From: an uncultured Paracoccaceae bacterium
GTDB taxonomy: Bacteria > Pseudomonadota > Alphaproteobacteria > Rhodobacterales > Rhodobacteraceae
Reading direction: 5' to 3'
Assembly (NCBI GenBank): GCA_947489445.1
Contig: CANLDN010000004.1
Location: 124,001-188,000, forward strand
Length of the DNA: 64,000 nt
Shown here: piece by piece, positions 1 to 9,483 of the stretch
Layout of the letters: each line of letters opens with the position of its first letter
Position numbering within the stretch: the first letter of the stretch is position 1
Made by a program: the position numbers and the translations under genes
Notes under the pieces: model-generated
Told to the model about the DNA's origin: nothing
The model's input: only the letters and a program-made list of their open reading frames with translations
The model's database searches: none

Positions 1-795
1 GGTGGTAGCGGCGGCGTGAGCGCGACGCCGACACCTGGCACCAATGGGCTCGACTTCGGATTTCCGGGGCAAGAGTTGGACGATGCCGAAGGTGCCGCTG
101 TAACGATGTCCACTGCGGCCTTTCAGGAAGGAAGCGGCGCGACCACGACCGACGCAACCATCACGTTGGATGCCGGGTTTTTTGCGGGCGCAAACAATGG
201 CACCATTCAGATTTTTGGCGAAACCGTGACAATTACAAACGGGGCCGGCAATCTCAGTGGCGGAGAAGACGTGCAGGTTATTTACGAAACTGACCGGTCC
301 GGCACCTACGCCGCCGCGTTGGAGGTGTCTGTGTCTGGCACCGGCATGGGCGCGGTGAACGGTGAAGGCGCTTATGTCTTTGGCTTCGAAACAGACCCGA
401 CTGAACTGGCCGCATTGACAAGTGGGTCAGCGACCTATGAAGGCGGCTTTCAGGTTGCGGGGGTGGTCGATGATGGGGCGTCCTCAGCAGAATATGAGGG
501 CACGATCAGAGTGACCGCGGACTTTCTGAATGACCTGGCCGATGTTGCACTTGACGGCACCTTCGATGGCGGCACCGATATTGATATGGAAGGTACGGAC
601 CTTGCGATCGCGACAAGTGGTTTTGCCGGGGCGTTAAGCTGCACCAGCGGTTGTTCTGCAAGCAGCTCCAACGTTGATGCGACATTCTACGGGCCAGACG
701 GGGCAGAGCTTGGCGGTGTGCTTGGTATTGGTTTCACCGCAGGCGCGGCAGATTATGACGGAGTCGGGACCTTTATTATTACACCACAGCCGTAA
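1..795 (+). CDS. Transferrin-binding-protein-like (TbpB beta-barrel type) surface lipoprotein, 5'-partial
   Basis: The frame is open from base 1, so the true start and any lipoprotein signal lie outside the window. The first visible residues are Gly/Ser rich (GGSGGV), as in the linker after the lipobox Cys of such lipoproteins (inference). The body is rich in Gly, Thr, Asp and alternating beta-type segments. The C-terminus has the pattern ATFYGPDGAELGG followed by a short strand and stop, the usual end of TbpB_B_D domains (family knowledge). There is a single CTSGC cysteine pair. It is probably an outer-surface protein; the ligand is unknown and transferrin binding itself is unlikely in a marine bacterium. 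Confidence 0.65.
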   Translation, partial: GGSGGVSATPTPGTNGLDFGFPGQELDDAEGAAVTMSTAAFQEGSGATTTDATITLDAGFFAGANNGTIQIFGETVTITNGAGNLSGGEDVQVIYETDRSGTYAAALEVSVSGTGMGAVNGEGAYVFGFETDPTELAALTSGSATYEGGFQVAGVVDDGASSAEYEGTIRVTADFLNDLADVALDGTFDGGTDIDMEGTDLAIATSGFAGALSCTSGCSASSSNVDATFYGPDGAELGGVLGIGFTAGAADYDGVGTFIITPQP

Positions 796-814
796 AGGCC
801 TGATGTAAGACGAT

Positions 815-846
815 AAAAAGGCCGCTTTTGAGCGGCCTTTTTGTTT
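815..846. terminator. Bidirectional rho-independent terminator
   Basis: A 12-bp stem (815-826 with 831-842) and a 4-base loop are flanked by an A-run on the left and a T-run on the right. It can therefore end both the lipoprotein gene on the plus strand and icd on the minus strand, which converge here. Confidence 0.9.
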
Positions 847-852
847 TTGATA

Positions 853-2061
853 TTACATCGCGGCGTTCAGGTTCTCGTCGATCTTCTCAAGGAACCCTTC
901 GGTGGTCAGCCATTTCTGATCAGGGCCAACCAACAACGCCAGATCCTTGGTCATGTGGCCGCTTTCAACAGTATCCACGATCACCTTTTCCAACGTATCT
1001 GCAAACTTCATCAGTTCGGCATTGCCATCCAGCTTGGCGCGGTGCTTCAGACCACCCGTCCAGGCAAAGATCGACGCGATAGAGTTGGTCGATGTCGCCT
1101 GACCGGCCTGATGCTGGCGGTAGTGACGGGTCACAGTACCATGCGCGGCCTCTGCCTCAACGATCTTCCCATCGGGGGTCATCAGTTGCGACGTCATCAG
1201 ACCAAGCGAGCCAAAGCCTTGCGCTACTGTGTCGGACTGCACATCACCATCGTAGTTCTTACAGGCCCAGACAAACCCACCGGACCACTTCATCGCGGCT
1301 GCAACCATATCGTCGATCAGGCGGTGTTCGTAGGTGATGCCCGCAGCCTTAAACTTGTCAGCGAACTCTGCTTCAAAGATGCGCTGGAAGATCAGCATGA
1401 ACTGACCATCATATTGCTTGAGAATCGTGTTCTTGGTGGACAGATACACCGGCCAGCCAAGGTTCAGACCATAGTTTAGGGATGCACGGGCGAAATCCTC
1501 GATCGACTTATCAAGGTTATACATGCCCATGTAGACGCCGGACGAGGGCGCATCGAACACTTCATGTTCGATCACTTCGCCGTCGTTGCCGACAAATTTC
1601 ATCGACAGCTTACCGGGGCCGGGGAATTTCATGTCGGTGGCACGGTATTGGTCACCATAGGCATGACGGCCAATCACAATCGGCTGGGTCCAGCCGGGTA
1701 CAAGACGGGGGACGTTCTTACAGATAATCGGCGCACGGAACACAACACCGCCCAGAATGTTGCGGATTGTGCCGTTGGGGCTGCGCCACATTTTCTTCAG
1801 GCCAAACTCTTCGACTCGGGCTTCATCGGGTGTGATGGTTGCACATTTGACTGCAACGCCGATTTCCTTGGTCTTCTCGGCGGCATCAATGGTGATCTGA
1901 TCTTCGGTGCGATCACGCTCTTCAATGCCCAGATCGTAGTAAAGCAGGTCCAGATCCAGATAAGGCAGGATCAATTTCTTCTTAATGAAATCCCAGATGA
2001 TCCGGGTCATTTCATCCCCGTCCATCTCAACGATTGGGTTCTCTACCTTAATCTTGGACAT
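853..2061 (-). CDS. icd: NADP-dependent isocitrate dehydrogenase
   Basis: TCA-cycle enzyme: oxidative decarboxylation of isocitrate to 2-oxoglutarate with NADP and a divalent metal. It has 402 residues, the size of the homodimeric eukaryote-like subfamily. The substrate-binding residues fall at the human IDH1 positions: S94, N96, R100, R109 and R132, within the segment [13 protein letters not shown] and the later GRHAYGDQY. Metal-ligand aspartates lie in HRLIDDMVA and YDGDVQSD. The start is supported by a GGAGGGA ribosome site just upstream. It stands alone, convergent with the upstream lipoprotein gene and sharing its terminator. Confidence 0.97.
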   Translation of the reverse strand: MSKIKVENPIVEMDGDEMTRIIWDFIKKKLILPYLDLDLLYYDLGIEERDRTEDQITIDAAEKTKEIGVAVKCATITPDEARVEEFGLKKMWRSPNGTIRNILGGVVFRAPIICKNVPRLVPGWTQPIVIGRHAYGDQYRATDMKFPGPGKLSMKFVGNDGEVIEHEVFDAPSSGVYMGMYNLDKSIEDFARASLNYGLNLGWPVYLSTKNTILKQYDGQFMLIFQRIFEAEFADKFKAAGITYEHRLIDDMVAAAMKWSGGFVWACKNYDGDVQSDTVAQGFGSLGLMTSQLMTPDGKIVEAEAAHGTVTRHYRQHQAGQATSTNSIASIFAWTGGLKHRAKLDGNAELMKFADTLEKVIVDTVESGHMTKDLALLVGPDQKWLTTEGFLEKIDENLNAAM

Positions 2062-2274
2062 TTGTCCCTCCGCACTGTTTGGATTCTGACGCCCGCATAG
2101 CGCAATTTTTGCTGAACGGAAAGGTGGTATGCATTCGTATACTAAAATTGAAGACAGCTACATAGGAACCTTTGAGAAATTCAGTCTCTATATCTCCGCA
2201 AAACTGCAAATAATGTTAACATGGCATGACCAGCACCTCACCTTTTACGGGCTTCCCACGATTTCGGATTTGAC

Positions 2275-4503
2275 ATGTCACAGCAAAACGCATTGACCGC
2301 CGACCAACCCATCAACAGCCCAAAAGCCGACCGATTGGGATACAGTAAAACGGCTGAGCTGCTGGCACGGGCGTTTTTGGTGAATGACGTCTCATCTGGT
2401 TTCGTGATCGGGGTAGAGGGGGGCTGGGGGTCGGGAAAATCATCCCTGGTAGAGATGTCGCTTGCCACCCTGGCTGAGGCCGCAGACGGGCCGATTATCG
2501 TCAGGTTTACTCCGTGGCTGGTCGGAGACCGGGACGCGTTGTTGCATCAGTTTTTTGCAGATCTTGGTCCTGCAATTGAGCAATTGGTCCCGCCCGACAA
2601 CCGTCAGCTCGCCCGGGACATCCTGAGGCGATACGGGCAATTGTCGAAAGGGCTTGCCGCCATGGCGAAGTTTGCGGGTCATTTGGGACTGCCCGGCGGC
2701 GACGCTGCGCATGAGATAATCAATCAAAGTAGTGAAAACGCAAGTCAGTTATCTGAACAGTCCCTGTCACAACTGAATACAGCTCTGCGCGATCAACTGG
2801 CGGTTCTGGACGGGTCGATCATTGTGTTCATTGATGATCTGGACAGGCTGGAACCTGCAGAGGTTGTAGAGGTTTTGCGACTTGTGCGGGCGGTCGCTGA
2901 CTTTCCCAATATTGCCTATATCCTCGCCTATGATCCTGATGTTCTGTCCCACAGCTTAGAGAATGCGATCAATGTGCCCGATGGGCGCGCCTATCTGGAA
3001 AAGATGGTGCAAGCGTCATTCAAGATACCGGCCCCGATGAACTTCGATTTGCGCAACTGGTTGCAAGGCGAGGTTGACAGCATTTTCCCGACACCGGACA
3101 CCATGACCGATCAGGCAGAGCGACTGGCCTATGCTATCGAAGAATGGACAGGGCTTTTCATCCGAACACCGCGCGACATCGTCCGCGTTGTAAACGCGCT
3201 CAAGCTGTATGCGACCCCCGTGCTGGACCACATTGATCCTGCCGATATGGTCTTTTTGCAGATCATGCGCACCCAGCAGCCGGACCTACATGCGTGGATT
3301 GAACGCTACGTGTTGGCCCTGTCCGATCTGGGGGATGATCGCGCCCTGAAGGGAAAGGCGCATGATCATCTTGGCAAAGCATTGTTTGAATCGCTGCCCG
3401 GCGACACCGCCGCAAAAATCCAGCTGATCCGCGCATTGCAAGACCACTTGCCCGGGCTCGACCTTCAGGGCGACAAAGAAAAGGTCATGGATCTTGCACC
3501 GTCACGTCAATTTTCAAAAGACGAAGAAGCAGACGCCGTCAATCACCGGCGTTTGTACAGCCCAACCCATTTCCGCTATTATTTCGCGTTTTCTGAAGCC
3601 GCGGGAACCATTTCTGATCAGGAATTGGCGACCTTTTTGACCGATTGCGTGTCCGCACCCGCAAACGCTATCGCGACGTTTGACGACTTGACCACGACTG
3701 CACGGCCGCAAGGTGGCCTCTTGGCCGAGGTCTTGCTGGAACGGTTGGTCGCCAAGGGCGATGCGCTTTCAGCGGCACAGATCAAGGGACTATTCGGTGT
3801 GCTTGGTAACAGCATGGACACCCTTGTACAGGTGGCCCCGGTCAAAGGCGGATATGTCAATTTCGTACGGGGGGACCGCCATCAGGTCTTCGGGCTGGTT
3901 GCACATCTGTCCGAAGATGAACAATATGCGACCGTATCAGCACTGTTTGAACATGCAGGTTCGCTTGCCTGGCTGTCTGGGATCATATTGAGCGCCGCCA
4001 ACGATTACGCAGCATCGCAAAAGGATGATGGTTCAAAACGTCCGCCGCTTCTGTCTGAGAATGCTTTCGACATGGCGAAATCCGTGTTTTGCAAGCGTCT
4101 CGAAGAAGCCAATCCCGTCGATTTGGTTTCGGTTCCATATCTGCCAGCCTTATTATCGGCTTGGGACCTCGCTGGCGGTAGCGATGGGCTGCGGATGTGG
4201 GCACTTCATCTGACACCCACGGATCAGGACCTGATTGACCTGCTTGAAAACTGCCTAAGCTGGAGCCAGTCGAACTCTGACGGGGCGCGCTACACATTGC
4301 GCTGGTCCACAGCGGCACTGCTCTTTGATGATATCGAAGCGTTCGAACAACAACTTTCGGACATCGCCAGCGACAAAAATAACGATCAATGGATTCGCGA
4401 CGCTGCGGCGAAACGACTTGCTGAACTGCGAGAAGACAGATTTGTAGAAGAACACGGTCGCAAACGCCAAGAGGTTTGGAAACCGACCAAAACCGTCGAA
4501 TGA
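2275..4503 (+). CDS. KAP-family P-loop NTPase
   Basis: The protein has 742 residues. The Walker A motif GWGSGKS is at residues 50-56 and the Walker B-like stretch IIVFIDDLDR at 182-191, both typical of the KAP NTPase domain. The C-terminal ~350 residues are helical and unrecognised, with no membrane segment that I can see between the Walker motifs, unlike many KAP proteins. Bacterial KAP NTPases are often horizontally acquired and some are linked to phage exclusion (PifA is the classic example), but no effector or partner gene is adjacent here, so the role is open. No clear ribosome site precedes the ATG. The gene ends 4 bases before the 3' end of a convergent tRNA, a common place for acquired genes. 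Confidence 0.85.
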   Translation: MSQQNALTADQPINSPKADRLGYSKTAELLARAFLVNDVSSGFVIGVEGGWGSGKSSLVEMSLATLAEAADGPIIVRFTPWLVGDRDALLHQFFADLGPAIEQLVPPDNRQLARDILRRYGQLSKGLAAMAKFAGHLGLPGGDAAHEIINQSSENASQLSEQSLSQLNTALRDQLAVLDGSIIVFIDDLDRLEPAEVVEVLRLVRAVADFPNIAYILAYDPDVLSHSLENAINVPDGRAYLEKMVQASFKIPAPMNFDLRNWLQGEVDSIFPTPDTMTDQAERLAYAIEEWTGLFIRTPRDIVRVVNALKLYATPVLDHIDPADMVFLQIMRTQQPDLHAWIERYVLALSDLGDDRALKGKAHDHLGKALFESLPGDTAAKIQLIRALQDHLPGLDLQGDKEKVMDLAPSRQFSKDEEADAVNHRRLYSPTHFRYYFAFSEAAGTISDQELATFLTDCVSAPANAIATFDDLTTTARPQGGLLAEVLLERLVAKGDALSAAQIKGLFGVLGNSMDTLVQVAPVKGGYVNFVRGDRHQVFGLVAHLSEDEQYATVSALFEHAGSLAWLSGIILSAANDYAASQKDDGSKRPPLLSENAFDMAKSVFCKRLEEANPVDLVSVPYLPALLSAWDLAGGSDGLRMWALHLTPTDQDLIDLLENCLSWSQSNSDGARYTLRWSTAALLFDDIEAFEQQLSDIASDKNNDQWIRDAAAKRLAELREDRFVEEHGRKRQEVWKPTKTVE

Positions 4504-4507
4504 AGGA

Positions 4508-4584
4508 TGGTAGGCCCGGAGGGACTCGAACCCCCAACCAAAGCGTTATGAGCGCTCTGCTCTAACCAATTGAGCTACAGGCCC
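4508..4584 (-). tRNA. tRNA with CAU anticodon, probably tRNA-Ile2 (lysidine type), otherwise elongator tRNA-Met
   Basis: A complete 77-nt cloverleaf reads on the minus strand from GGGCCTG at 4584 to an encoded CCA at 4508-4510. The seven-base acceptor stem pairs with one G-U at its end. The anticodon CAT lies at 4548-4550 with the usual T before and A after it. The T-arm reads GGGGGTTCGAGTCCC. The acceptor stem resembles that of alphaproteobacterial tRNA-Ile(GAU) as I remember it, which favours Ile2 over Met. tRNAscan-SE with the Ile2 model would settle the identity. Confidence 0.95.
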
Positions 4585-4644
4585 TTCACAGGGACCGAGG
4601 TATCAGACCGGCAAGCCGGGTCAAGATGCAAAAAATGGGAATGA

Positions 4645-4694
4645 GGGCGGCGGCGTTTGTGAATGTGACTGGGTAACCAAACGCCGGCCGCCCC
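4645..4694. other. Strong GC-rich hairpin between tRNA and purM
   Basis: Arms at about 4645-4659 and 4678-4694 pair over ~14 bp with one bulged base around an 18-base loop. No T-run follows on either strand. A second inverted repeat (4812-4820 with 4847-4854) sits just before the purM ribosome site region. The hairpin could belong to a purM leader, a small RNA or processing upstream of the tRNA. Function unknown. Confidence 0.5.
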
Positions 4695-4871
4695 AAGACC
4701 AGCGAGATACAAGAACGTGAGGAGGGCACTTCATCTCATCCCTTACATGCCATTTCAGGTCTTAACAAAGGCTGAACGAAACACAGATTATTTGAACCTT
4801 TTCCGCGCATGCCGTTGCGCAGACGCAGGGCTTGGGCTATCGCAGCCGCAACGGATAGACGGGGTGTCGAC

Positions 4872-5912
4872 ATGACAAAAAATGGCCTGACTTACGCGGA
4901 TGCGGGCGTTGATATCGATGCGGGCAATACGCTTGTCGAACGGATCAAACCCGCTGCAAAACGCACAGCGCGCCCCGGTGTGATGGCTGGGCTTGGTGGT
5001 TTTGGCGCGCTTTTTGATCTTAAGGGTGCAGGCTATACCGATCCTATTCTGGTTGCAGCTACGGATGGCGTGGGCACCAAACTGCGGATCGCAATTGATA
5101 CCGGGAACGTGGATACGATTGGCATCGATCTGGTCGCAATGTGCGTCAACGATCTGGTTTGTCAAGGTGCAGAGCCGCTGTTTTTCCTTGATTATTTTGC
5201 CACGGGCAAGCTGGAATTGGACCAGGCGACCCGCATTATCGAAGGGATCGCCGCGGGCTGCGCCGCCTCGGGCTGTGCGCTGATTGGTGGCGAAACGGCT
5301 GAGATGCCGGGCATGTACCATGATGGTGATTTTGACCTCGCAGGCTTTGCCGTTGGCGCGATGGAACGGGGCGCCGACCTGCCCGCAGGCGTGGCCGAAG
5401 GCGATGTGCTTTTGGGGCTGGGCTCTGACGGGGTGCATTCCAACGGGTATTCACTGGTACGACGGATTGTGGATATCTCGGGGCTTGCCTGGGCTGATGC
5501 GGCCCCTTTCGCGGATGACAATCTTGGGGCCGCGCTGCTGGCCCCGACCCGGCTTTATGTGAAACCCGCGCTGGCGGCGGTCAGGGCAGGGGGCGTTCAT
5601 GCGCTGGCCCATATCACGGGCGGCGGGTTGACTGAAAACCTGCCACGTGTGCTGCCTGACGGGTTGGGCGCGCAGATCGATCTGGGCGCATGGACCCTGC
5701 CGCCAGTATTCCGCTGGCTGGCTGAAACCGGCGGTATGCAAGAGGCTGAGTTGCTCAAAACCTTCAACGCAGGGATCGGCATGGTGCTTGCCGTAGCACC
5801 CGACAGGGCAGATGCGCTTACGACGCTACTGACCGAAACGGGTGAAACCGTTCATATGTTGGGCCATGTCACCAAAGGCGACAGCATCCACTACACCGGC
5901 AGCCTTTTGTGA
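4872..5912 (+). CDS. purM: Phosphoribosylformylglycinamidine cyclo-ligase (AIR synthetase)
   Basis: Step five of de novo purine synthesis: ATP-dependent ring closure of FGAM to AIR in the cytosol. From the ATG at 4872 the protein has 346 residues, the usual family length; a longer in-frame extension to 4809 is Arg-rich and not family-like, so I reject it. Conserved motifs: GGFGALFDL near residue 50, the ATP and substrate segment [26 protein letters not shown], and [15 protein letters not shown]. The gene overlaps purN by four bases (GTGA), so the pair is translated together. Confidence 0.97.
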   Translation: MTKNGLTYADAGVDIDAGNTLVERIKPAAKRTARPGVMAGLGGFGALFDLKGAGYTDPILVAATDGVGTKLRIAIDTGNVDTIGIDLVAMCVNDLVCQGAEPLFFLDYFATGKLELDQATRIIEGIAAGCAASGCALIGGETAEMPGMYHDGDFDLAGFAVGAMERGADLPAGVAEGDVLLGLGSDGVHSNGYSLVRRIVDISGLAWADAAPFADDNLGAALLAPTRLYVKPALAAVRAGGVHALAHITGGGLTENLPRVLPDGLGAQIDLGAWTLPPVFRWLAETGGMQEAELLKTFNAGIGMVLAVAPDRADALTTLLTETGETVHMLGHVTKGDSIHYTGSLL

Positions 5913-6505
5913 CCAAGCGCGTCGCGATCCTGATCTCGGGCGGCGGATCGAATATGGTGGCGCTGGTCAAATCGATGACCGGCGACCACCCGGCAAGACC
6001 CGTCCTTGTCCTGTCTAACGATCCCGATGCGGGCGGGCTGGCCAAGGCACGGCAATTGAACGTGCCCACGTTCGCGATCGACCACAAACCCTTTGGCAAA
6101 GACCGCGCCGGGTTCGAAGCGGCGCTGCAAAAGGCACTTCAAACGGCCAAGCCGGATATCATCTGCCTTGCCGGTTTCATGCGTATTCTGACACCAGAAT
6201 TCACGGCGCAATGGGCTGGGCGAATGCTCAATATTCACCCGTCGCTGCTGCCGAAATACAAAGGGCTGCACACACACGCCCGCGCGATCGAAGCTGGCGA
6301 TAGCGTGCATGGCTGTAGCGTGCATGAAGTCACCGCCGAACTGGATGGCGGTCCCATTCTGGGGCAGGCGCGTATCCCGCTGCAACCCGGTGACACGCCG
6401 GATATGCTGGCCGAACGGCTCTTGCCGCTTGAACATAAGCTCTACCCCGCAGTGCTGCGCCGTTACGCGGCGGGGGACCGCACAATGGTCACACTTCGCG
6501 GGTAA
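5909..6505 (+). CDS. purN: Phosphoribosylglycinamide formyltransferase (10-formyl-THF type)
   Basis: Transfers a formyl group from 10-formyltetrahydrofolate to GAR, step three of purine synthesis. It starts with GTG inside the purM stop, a four-base overlap. The 198-residue length is normal. The N-terminal glycine loop SGGGSNM is present, and the catalytic region [16 protein letters not shown] carries the expected Asn and His; the Asp follows in LDGGPILGQ. The stop is at 6503-6505. It forms an operon with purM, and rnd follows 88 bases later. Confidence 0.96.
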   Translation: MTKRVAILISGGGSNMVALVKSMTGDHPARPVLVLSNDPDAGGLAKARQLNVPTFAIDHKPFGKDRAGFEAALQKALQTAKPDIICLAGFMRILTPEFTAQWAGRMLNIHPSLLPKYKGLHTHARAIEAGDSVHGCSVHEVTAELDGGPILGQARIPLQPGDTPDMLAERLLPLEHKLYPAVLRRYAAGDRTMVTLRG

Positions 6506-6593
6506 CGTACCGTTCATCTTCCATTTATGTCGTCAATCGCCTATCAAAACATACCTGTTGGGTGTGGGCCCCTGTACGATTGACGGAATAATA

Positions 6594-7751
6594 ATGAAAA
6601 AGATCACCACGACCGCAGACTTGGCCGCATTCTGTGTAGAGGCCGCCAAACGCCCTTACGTGACCGTCGATACCGAGTTTCTCCGGGAACGCACCTATTA
6701 TTCCAAACTTTGTCTTGTGCAGTTGGCCTATCAGGATGATGCGGGCGCGGATGCCGTACTGGTTGATCCGTTGGCGGAAGAGCTGTCTCTCGACCCGCTT
6801 TACGATCTGTTTCGCGATCACGGCGTGGTCAAAGTGTTCCACGCAGCCCGGCAGGATCTGGAAATCTTTTTTGTTGATGAAGGTGTGATCCCCGAACCGC
6901 TTTTTGACACGCAGGTCGCGGCCATGGTCTGCGGCTTTGGCGAACAGGTGGGTTATGAGACATTGGTGCGGAAAATCGCCAAATCCGATCTGGATAAATC
7001 ATCACGTTTTACTGATTGGTCGCGGCGTCCGCTGACCGATGCCCAGATGAAATATGCGCTGGGTGATGTGACACATCTGCGTGATATATACGAATACCTG
7101 TCGGATCGCTTGGGTAAATCCGGCCGCCAAAAATGGGTGGCCGAAGAAATGGCGGTGCTCAAGGACCCCGCAACCTACCAGGCGGACCCGGACGAGGCGT
7201 GGCGGCGTGTTAAAACCCGCACCCAGTCAGGCAAGTTTCTGGCCATCGTGCGCGAACTGGCCCGGTTTCGTGAAGACTACGCCCAGACCCGCAATATCCC
7301 CCGCACCCGGGTGTTCAAGGATGATGCACTTGTCGAACTGGCCTCGACGAAACCGCAATCCGAACAGGACCTGGGCCGGTCGCGCCTGTTGCTGCGCGAA
7401 GCGCGCAAAGGCGACATCGCCCAAGGTATTCTGGACGGTATCAAGGCGGGCCTTGCTGTGAAGCCCGAAAACATGCCCAAGGCTGATAATCTGCGCAACA
7501 AGCTACAGGTGAACCCCGCGCTGGCCGATATGTTGCGCGTATTGCTCAAGGCCAAGGCGGACACAGAAAATGTGGCGCAAAAGCTGATCGCGTCCTCCGC
7601 GGATTTGGATGCGCTTGCAGCGGGCGAACGGCAGGTCCCTGCGCTGAAAGGCTGGCGCAAGGACGTGTTTGGCAACGATGCGCTGCTACTATGCGAAGGC
7701 AAGGTCGGTTTGGCTGTCGACGGGCAGAAGGTCGTGACCGTCGCGCTTTGA
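6594..7751 (+). CDS. rnd: Ribonuclease D
   Basis: A 3'-to-5' exoribonuclease that trims tRNA and other stable-RNA precursors. The DEDDy catalytic set is visible: D26 and E28 in VDTEF, D88 in ARQDLEIF, and Y154 with D158 in KYALGDVTHL. An HRDC domain follows in the C-terminal half (AIVRELARFREDYAQ onwards). At 385 residues it matches the family. The frame is open further upstream, to 6309, but that part overlaps purN in another frame and is not RNase D-like, so the ATG at 6594 is chosen. Confidence 0.95.
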   Translation: MKKITTTADLAAFCVEAAKRPYVTVDTEFLRERTYYSKLCLVQLAYQDDAGADAVLVDPLAEELSLDPLYDLFRDHGVVKVFHAARQDLEIFFVDEGVIPEPLFDTQVAAMVCGFGEQVGYETLVRKIAKSDLDKSSRFTDWSRRPLTDAQMKYALGDVTHLRDIYEYLSDRLGKSGRQKWVAEEMAVLKDPATYQADPDEAWRRVKTRTQSGKFLAIVRELARFREDYAQTRNIPRTRVFKDDALVELASTKPQSEQDLGRSRLLLREARKGDIAQGILDGIKAGLAVKPENMPKADNLRNKLQVNPALADMLRVLLKAKADTENVAQKLIASSADLDALAAGERQVPALKGWRKDVFGNDALLLCEGKVGLAVDGQKVVTVAL

Positions 7752-7808
7752 TCTGGACCTCTGCGGCGGGCGGCCCTACATCAAGGGACGCAGATAAGAG
7801 GCACGCAG

Positions 7809-8219
7809 ATGGCAAACCCGGATTTCGAAGACCTTGTCGAAACCTTTGAATTTCTTGACGATTGGGAAGACCGGTATCGTCACGTGATCGATATGGGTAA
7901 GGCGATGCCGCCATTGGAGGAGGCTCTGCGCGTCCCCGCCACCAAGGTTGACGGCTGCGCAAGCCAGGTCTGGTTGGTTCCAAAGATCGAAGACGGAATT
8001 TTCACCTTCCGCGGTGAAAGCGACGCGATGATCGTGCGGGGGCTGATCGCTGTTCTTGCAACGCTTTATAGTGGGCAGCCAGTGGGCGCGATCAACAAGA
8101 TTGACGCGCCTGCCGAGTTGGGGCGCTTGGGTCTGAACGATCATCTATCCGCACAACGCTCCAACGGGCTGCGGGCGATGGTAGAGCGGATCAGGCAAAC
8201 CGCTGCTGCTGCAGCCTGA
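7809..8219 (+). CDS. sufE: SufE-like cysteine-desulfurase activator
   Basis: The 136-residue protein has the SufE fold signature: an N-terminal segment FEFLDDWEDRYRHVIDMG and the sulfur-accepting cysteine C50 within VDGCASQVW. SufE proteins take persulfide sulfur from SufS-type desulfurases for Fe-S cluster assembly. No other suf gene lies nearby, so it acts in trans. It is followed directly by a double hairpin where it converges with the DUF1638 gene. Confidence 0.93.
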   Translation: MANPDFEDLVETFEFLDDWEDRYRHVIDMGKAMPPLEEALRVPATKVDGCASQVWLVPKIEDGIFTFRGESDAMIVRGLIAVLATLYSGQPVGAINKIDAPAELGRLGLNDHLSAQRSNGLRAMVERIRQTAAAAA

Positions 8220-8224
8220 GCGGA

Positions 8225-8270
8225 CCAAATTTTTAGGAAAAAATTTGGCAAATTCCTGCGTCAGGAATTT
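8225..8270. terminator. Two adjacent hairpins between convergent sufE and the DUF1638 gene
   Basis: First stem: 8225-8233 with 8240-8248. Second stem: 8250-8258 with 8262-8270, whose right arm overlaps the stop end of the minus-strand gene. Both are A/T-flanked. They probably end transcription from both sides. Confidence 0.6.
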
Positions 8271-8896
8271 TCACCGATCGCGGCAAGCGCTGGTGTCAAA
8301 TCACCATATCCTGTAAACCGCCGCTCAAATGTCAGGCCCAGCCTGTCAGCGCAGGCCTTGGCCTTATCTGTTAACGCCTCATCATCAGTCTGCGCCTGAT
8401 ATACCAGCGTTTCATAATTGCCGAAATACATATCCCGCAGTTCCGGATTGCGCGCCAACCCAAGCGGTTCCCAGACAAAGGCATCAAACTGACGCACGAG
8501 AAAATCCGTCAGATAGAATGCCGTCATTTCATCACGCGCGGCAAAGGCATCCACCCCTTCAAAAAACGCATAACAATGCGGCCCCGCCACCATACTCACG
8601 CCCATCTCTTCGCAGGCGGCTTGCAACAGACCACCGGTGCCGCAATCCGCATAGACGACGAAGATTGTATCATAGGCCACGCGATGCTGTTCCACAGCGG
8701 CGCGTACGGCAGGTACAATGCGTTTAGGATGGTTGTGCAAAATAGCAGGCAGACACTGCAGATCCAGATGATCCCAGCCATTTGCGGCTTTCAACGCCAG
8801 AATCTCACGGGCCAGGGCCCCGCACGCAATCAACAAAACAGAGCCAGCACCGGCAGGTGCCAACCCGTCTTGCGTCAATACCGTGTCAGGGGTCAC
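8261..8896 (-). CDS. DUF1638 family protein
   Basis: This 211-residue protein carries the family's opening LLIACGALAREI and the conserved VVYADCGTGG. The biochemical role is not established. DUF1638 genes recur beside corrinoid methyltransferase genes in methanogens and in Rhodobacterales (from memory). Here the gene is the last of a minus-strand run: corrinoid protein, small membrane protein, YbjQ-like protein, DUF1638. It overlaps the YbjQ-like gene by four bases. A link to cobalamin-dependent methyl transfer is an inference from context. Confidence 0.85.
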   Translation of the reverse strand: MTPDTVLTQDGLAPAGAGSVLLIACGALAREILALKAANGWDHLDLQCLPAILHNHPKRIVPAVRAAVEQHRVAYDTIFVVYADCGTGGLLQAACEEMGVSMVAGPHCYAFFEGVDAFAARDEMTAFYLTDFLVRQFDAFVWEPLGLARNPELRDMYFGNYETLVYQAQTDDEALTDKAKACADRLGLTFERRFTGYGDLTPALAAIGENS

Positions 8897-9240
8897 GACA
8901 ACCGCACAGCCGTGCCATAGGCGACGATTTCGGATGCGCCGTTCATGATCGCCGATGTCTCCATCCGAAATCCAATCACCGCATTTGCGCCCATCGCGCG
9001 GGCCTCATCCTGCATCCGGTCCAGCGCCTGTTCACGGGCACCGGCCAAAAGCGATGAATATCCCTTCATCTCGCCACCCACCAGATTGCGCAGCCCGGCC
9101 ACAATATCCGTGCCGACATGTTTGGCCCGTACCGTCGCCCCGCGCACAAGGCCAAAGGTCTGGACAACCTCGCGCCCCGGCACATGCCCGGTCGTGCAGA
9201 TCAGCAGATCAGTTTTTGAAACTGTCATAATGGTCGTCAT
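8893..9240 (-). CDS. YbjQ/UPF0145-family protein (heavy-metal-binding-type domain)
   Basis: It has 115 residues. The family pattern is clear: ICTTGHVPGREVVQTFGLVRG, then GGEMKGYSSLLAGAREQA, then ARAMGANAVIGFRMETSAI. YbjQ proteins form ring-like oligomers; their function is unknown. A second possible ATG lies five codons in (9228), which would shorten the overlap with the upstream gene from 32 to 20 bases. It probably belongs to the corrinoid-protein operon. Confidence 0.85.
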   Translation of the reverse strand: MTTIMTVSKTDLLICTTGHVPGREVVQTFGLVRGATVRAKHVGTDIVAGLRNLVGGEMKGYSSLLAGAREQALDRMQDEARAMGANAVIGFRMETSAIMNGASEIVAYGTAVRLS

Positions 9241-9430
9241 CCTTGTTGTTGATACGCTCTGAAATCACCCGCCAGGCAACATAGGCGCATAGGGCAATCA
9301 CACTCAGCACCGCCAAACCCACAGGCGGCGGCAATTGTGTGCTGGCCAGCAACGCTGCGCCAACCCATACGGTTACAGCAGCGGCGGCAATCACACACAC
9401 AATGATCAGGACAAGTTTTTCAAGCGGCAT
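9209..9430 (-). CDS. Small two-helix membrane protein
   Basis: The 73-residue protein has two hydrophobic segments (about residues 5-29 and 36-54) followed by a charged tail ending KDDDHYDSFKN. An AGGAGA-type ribosome site precedes the ATG. The 3' end overlaps the YbjQ-like gene, so the two are probably co-translated. No family is recognised. Confidence 0.7.
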   Translation of the reverse strand: MPLEKLVLIIVCVIAAAAVTVWVGAALLASTQLPPPVGLAVLSVIALCAYVAWRVISERINNKDDDHYDSFKN

Positions 9431-9483
9431 CGCAATCTCCTCTCGTTTATATATGAGGATCGCAAGCGCCCGATAAAAGGGGC

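Noticed and set aside
6309..6593. N-terminal extension of rnd
   Set aside because: It overlaps purN and an intergenic gap in another frame and is not RNase D-like.
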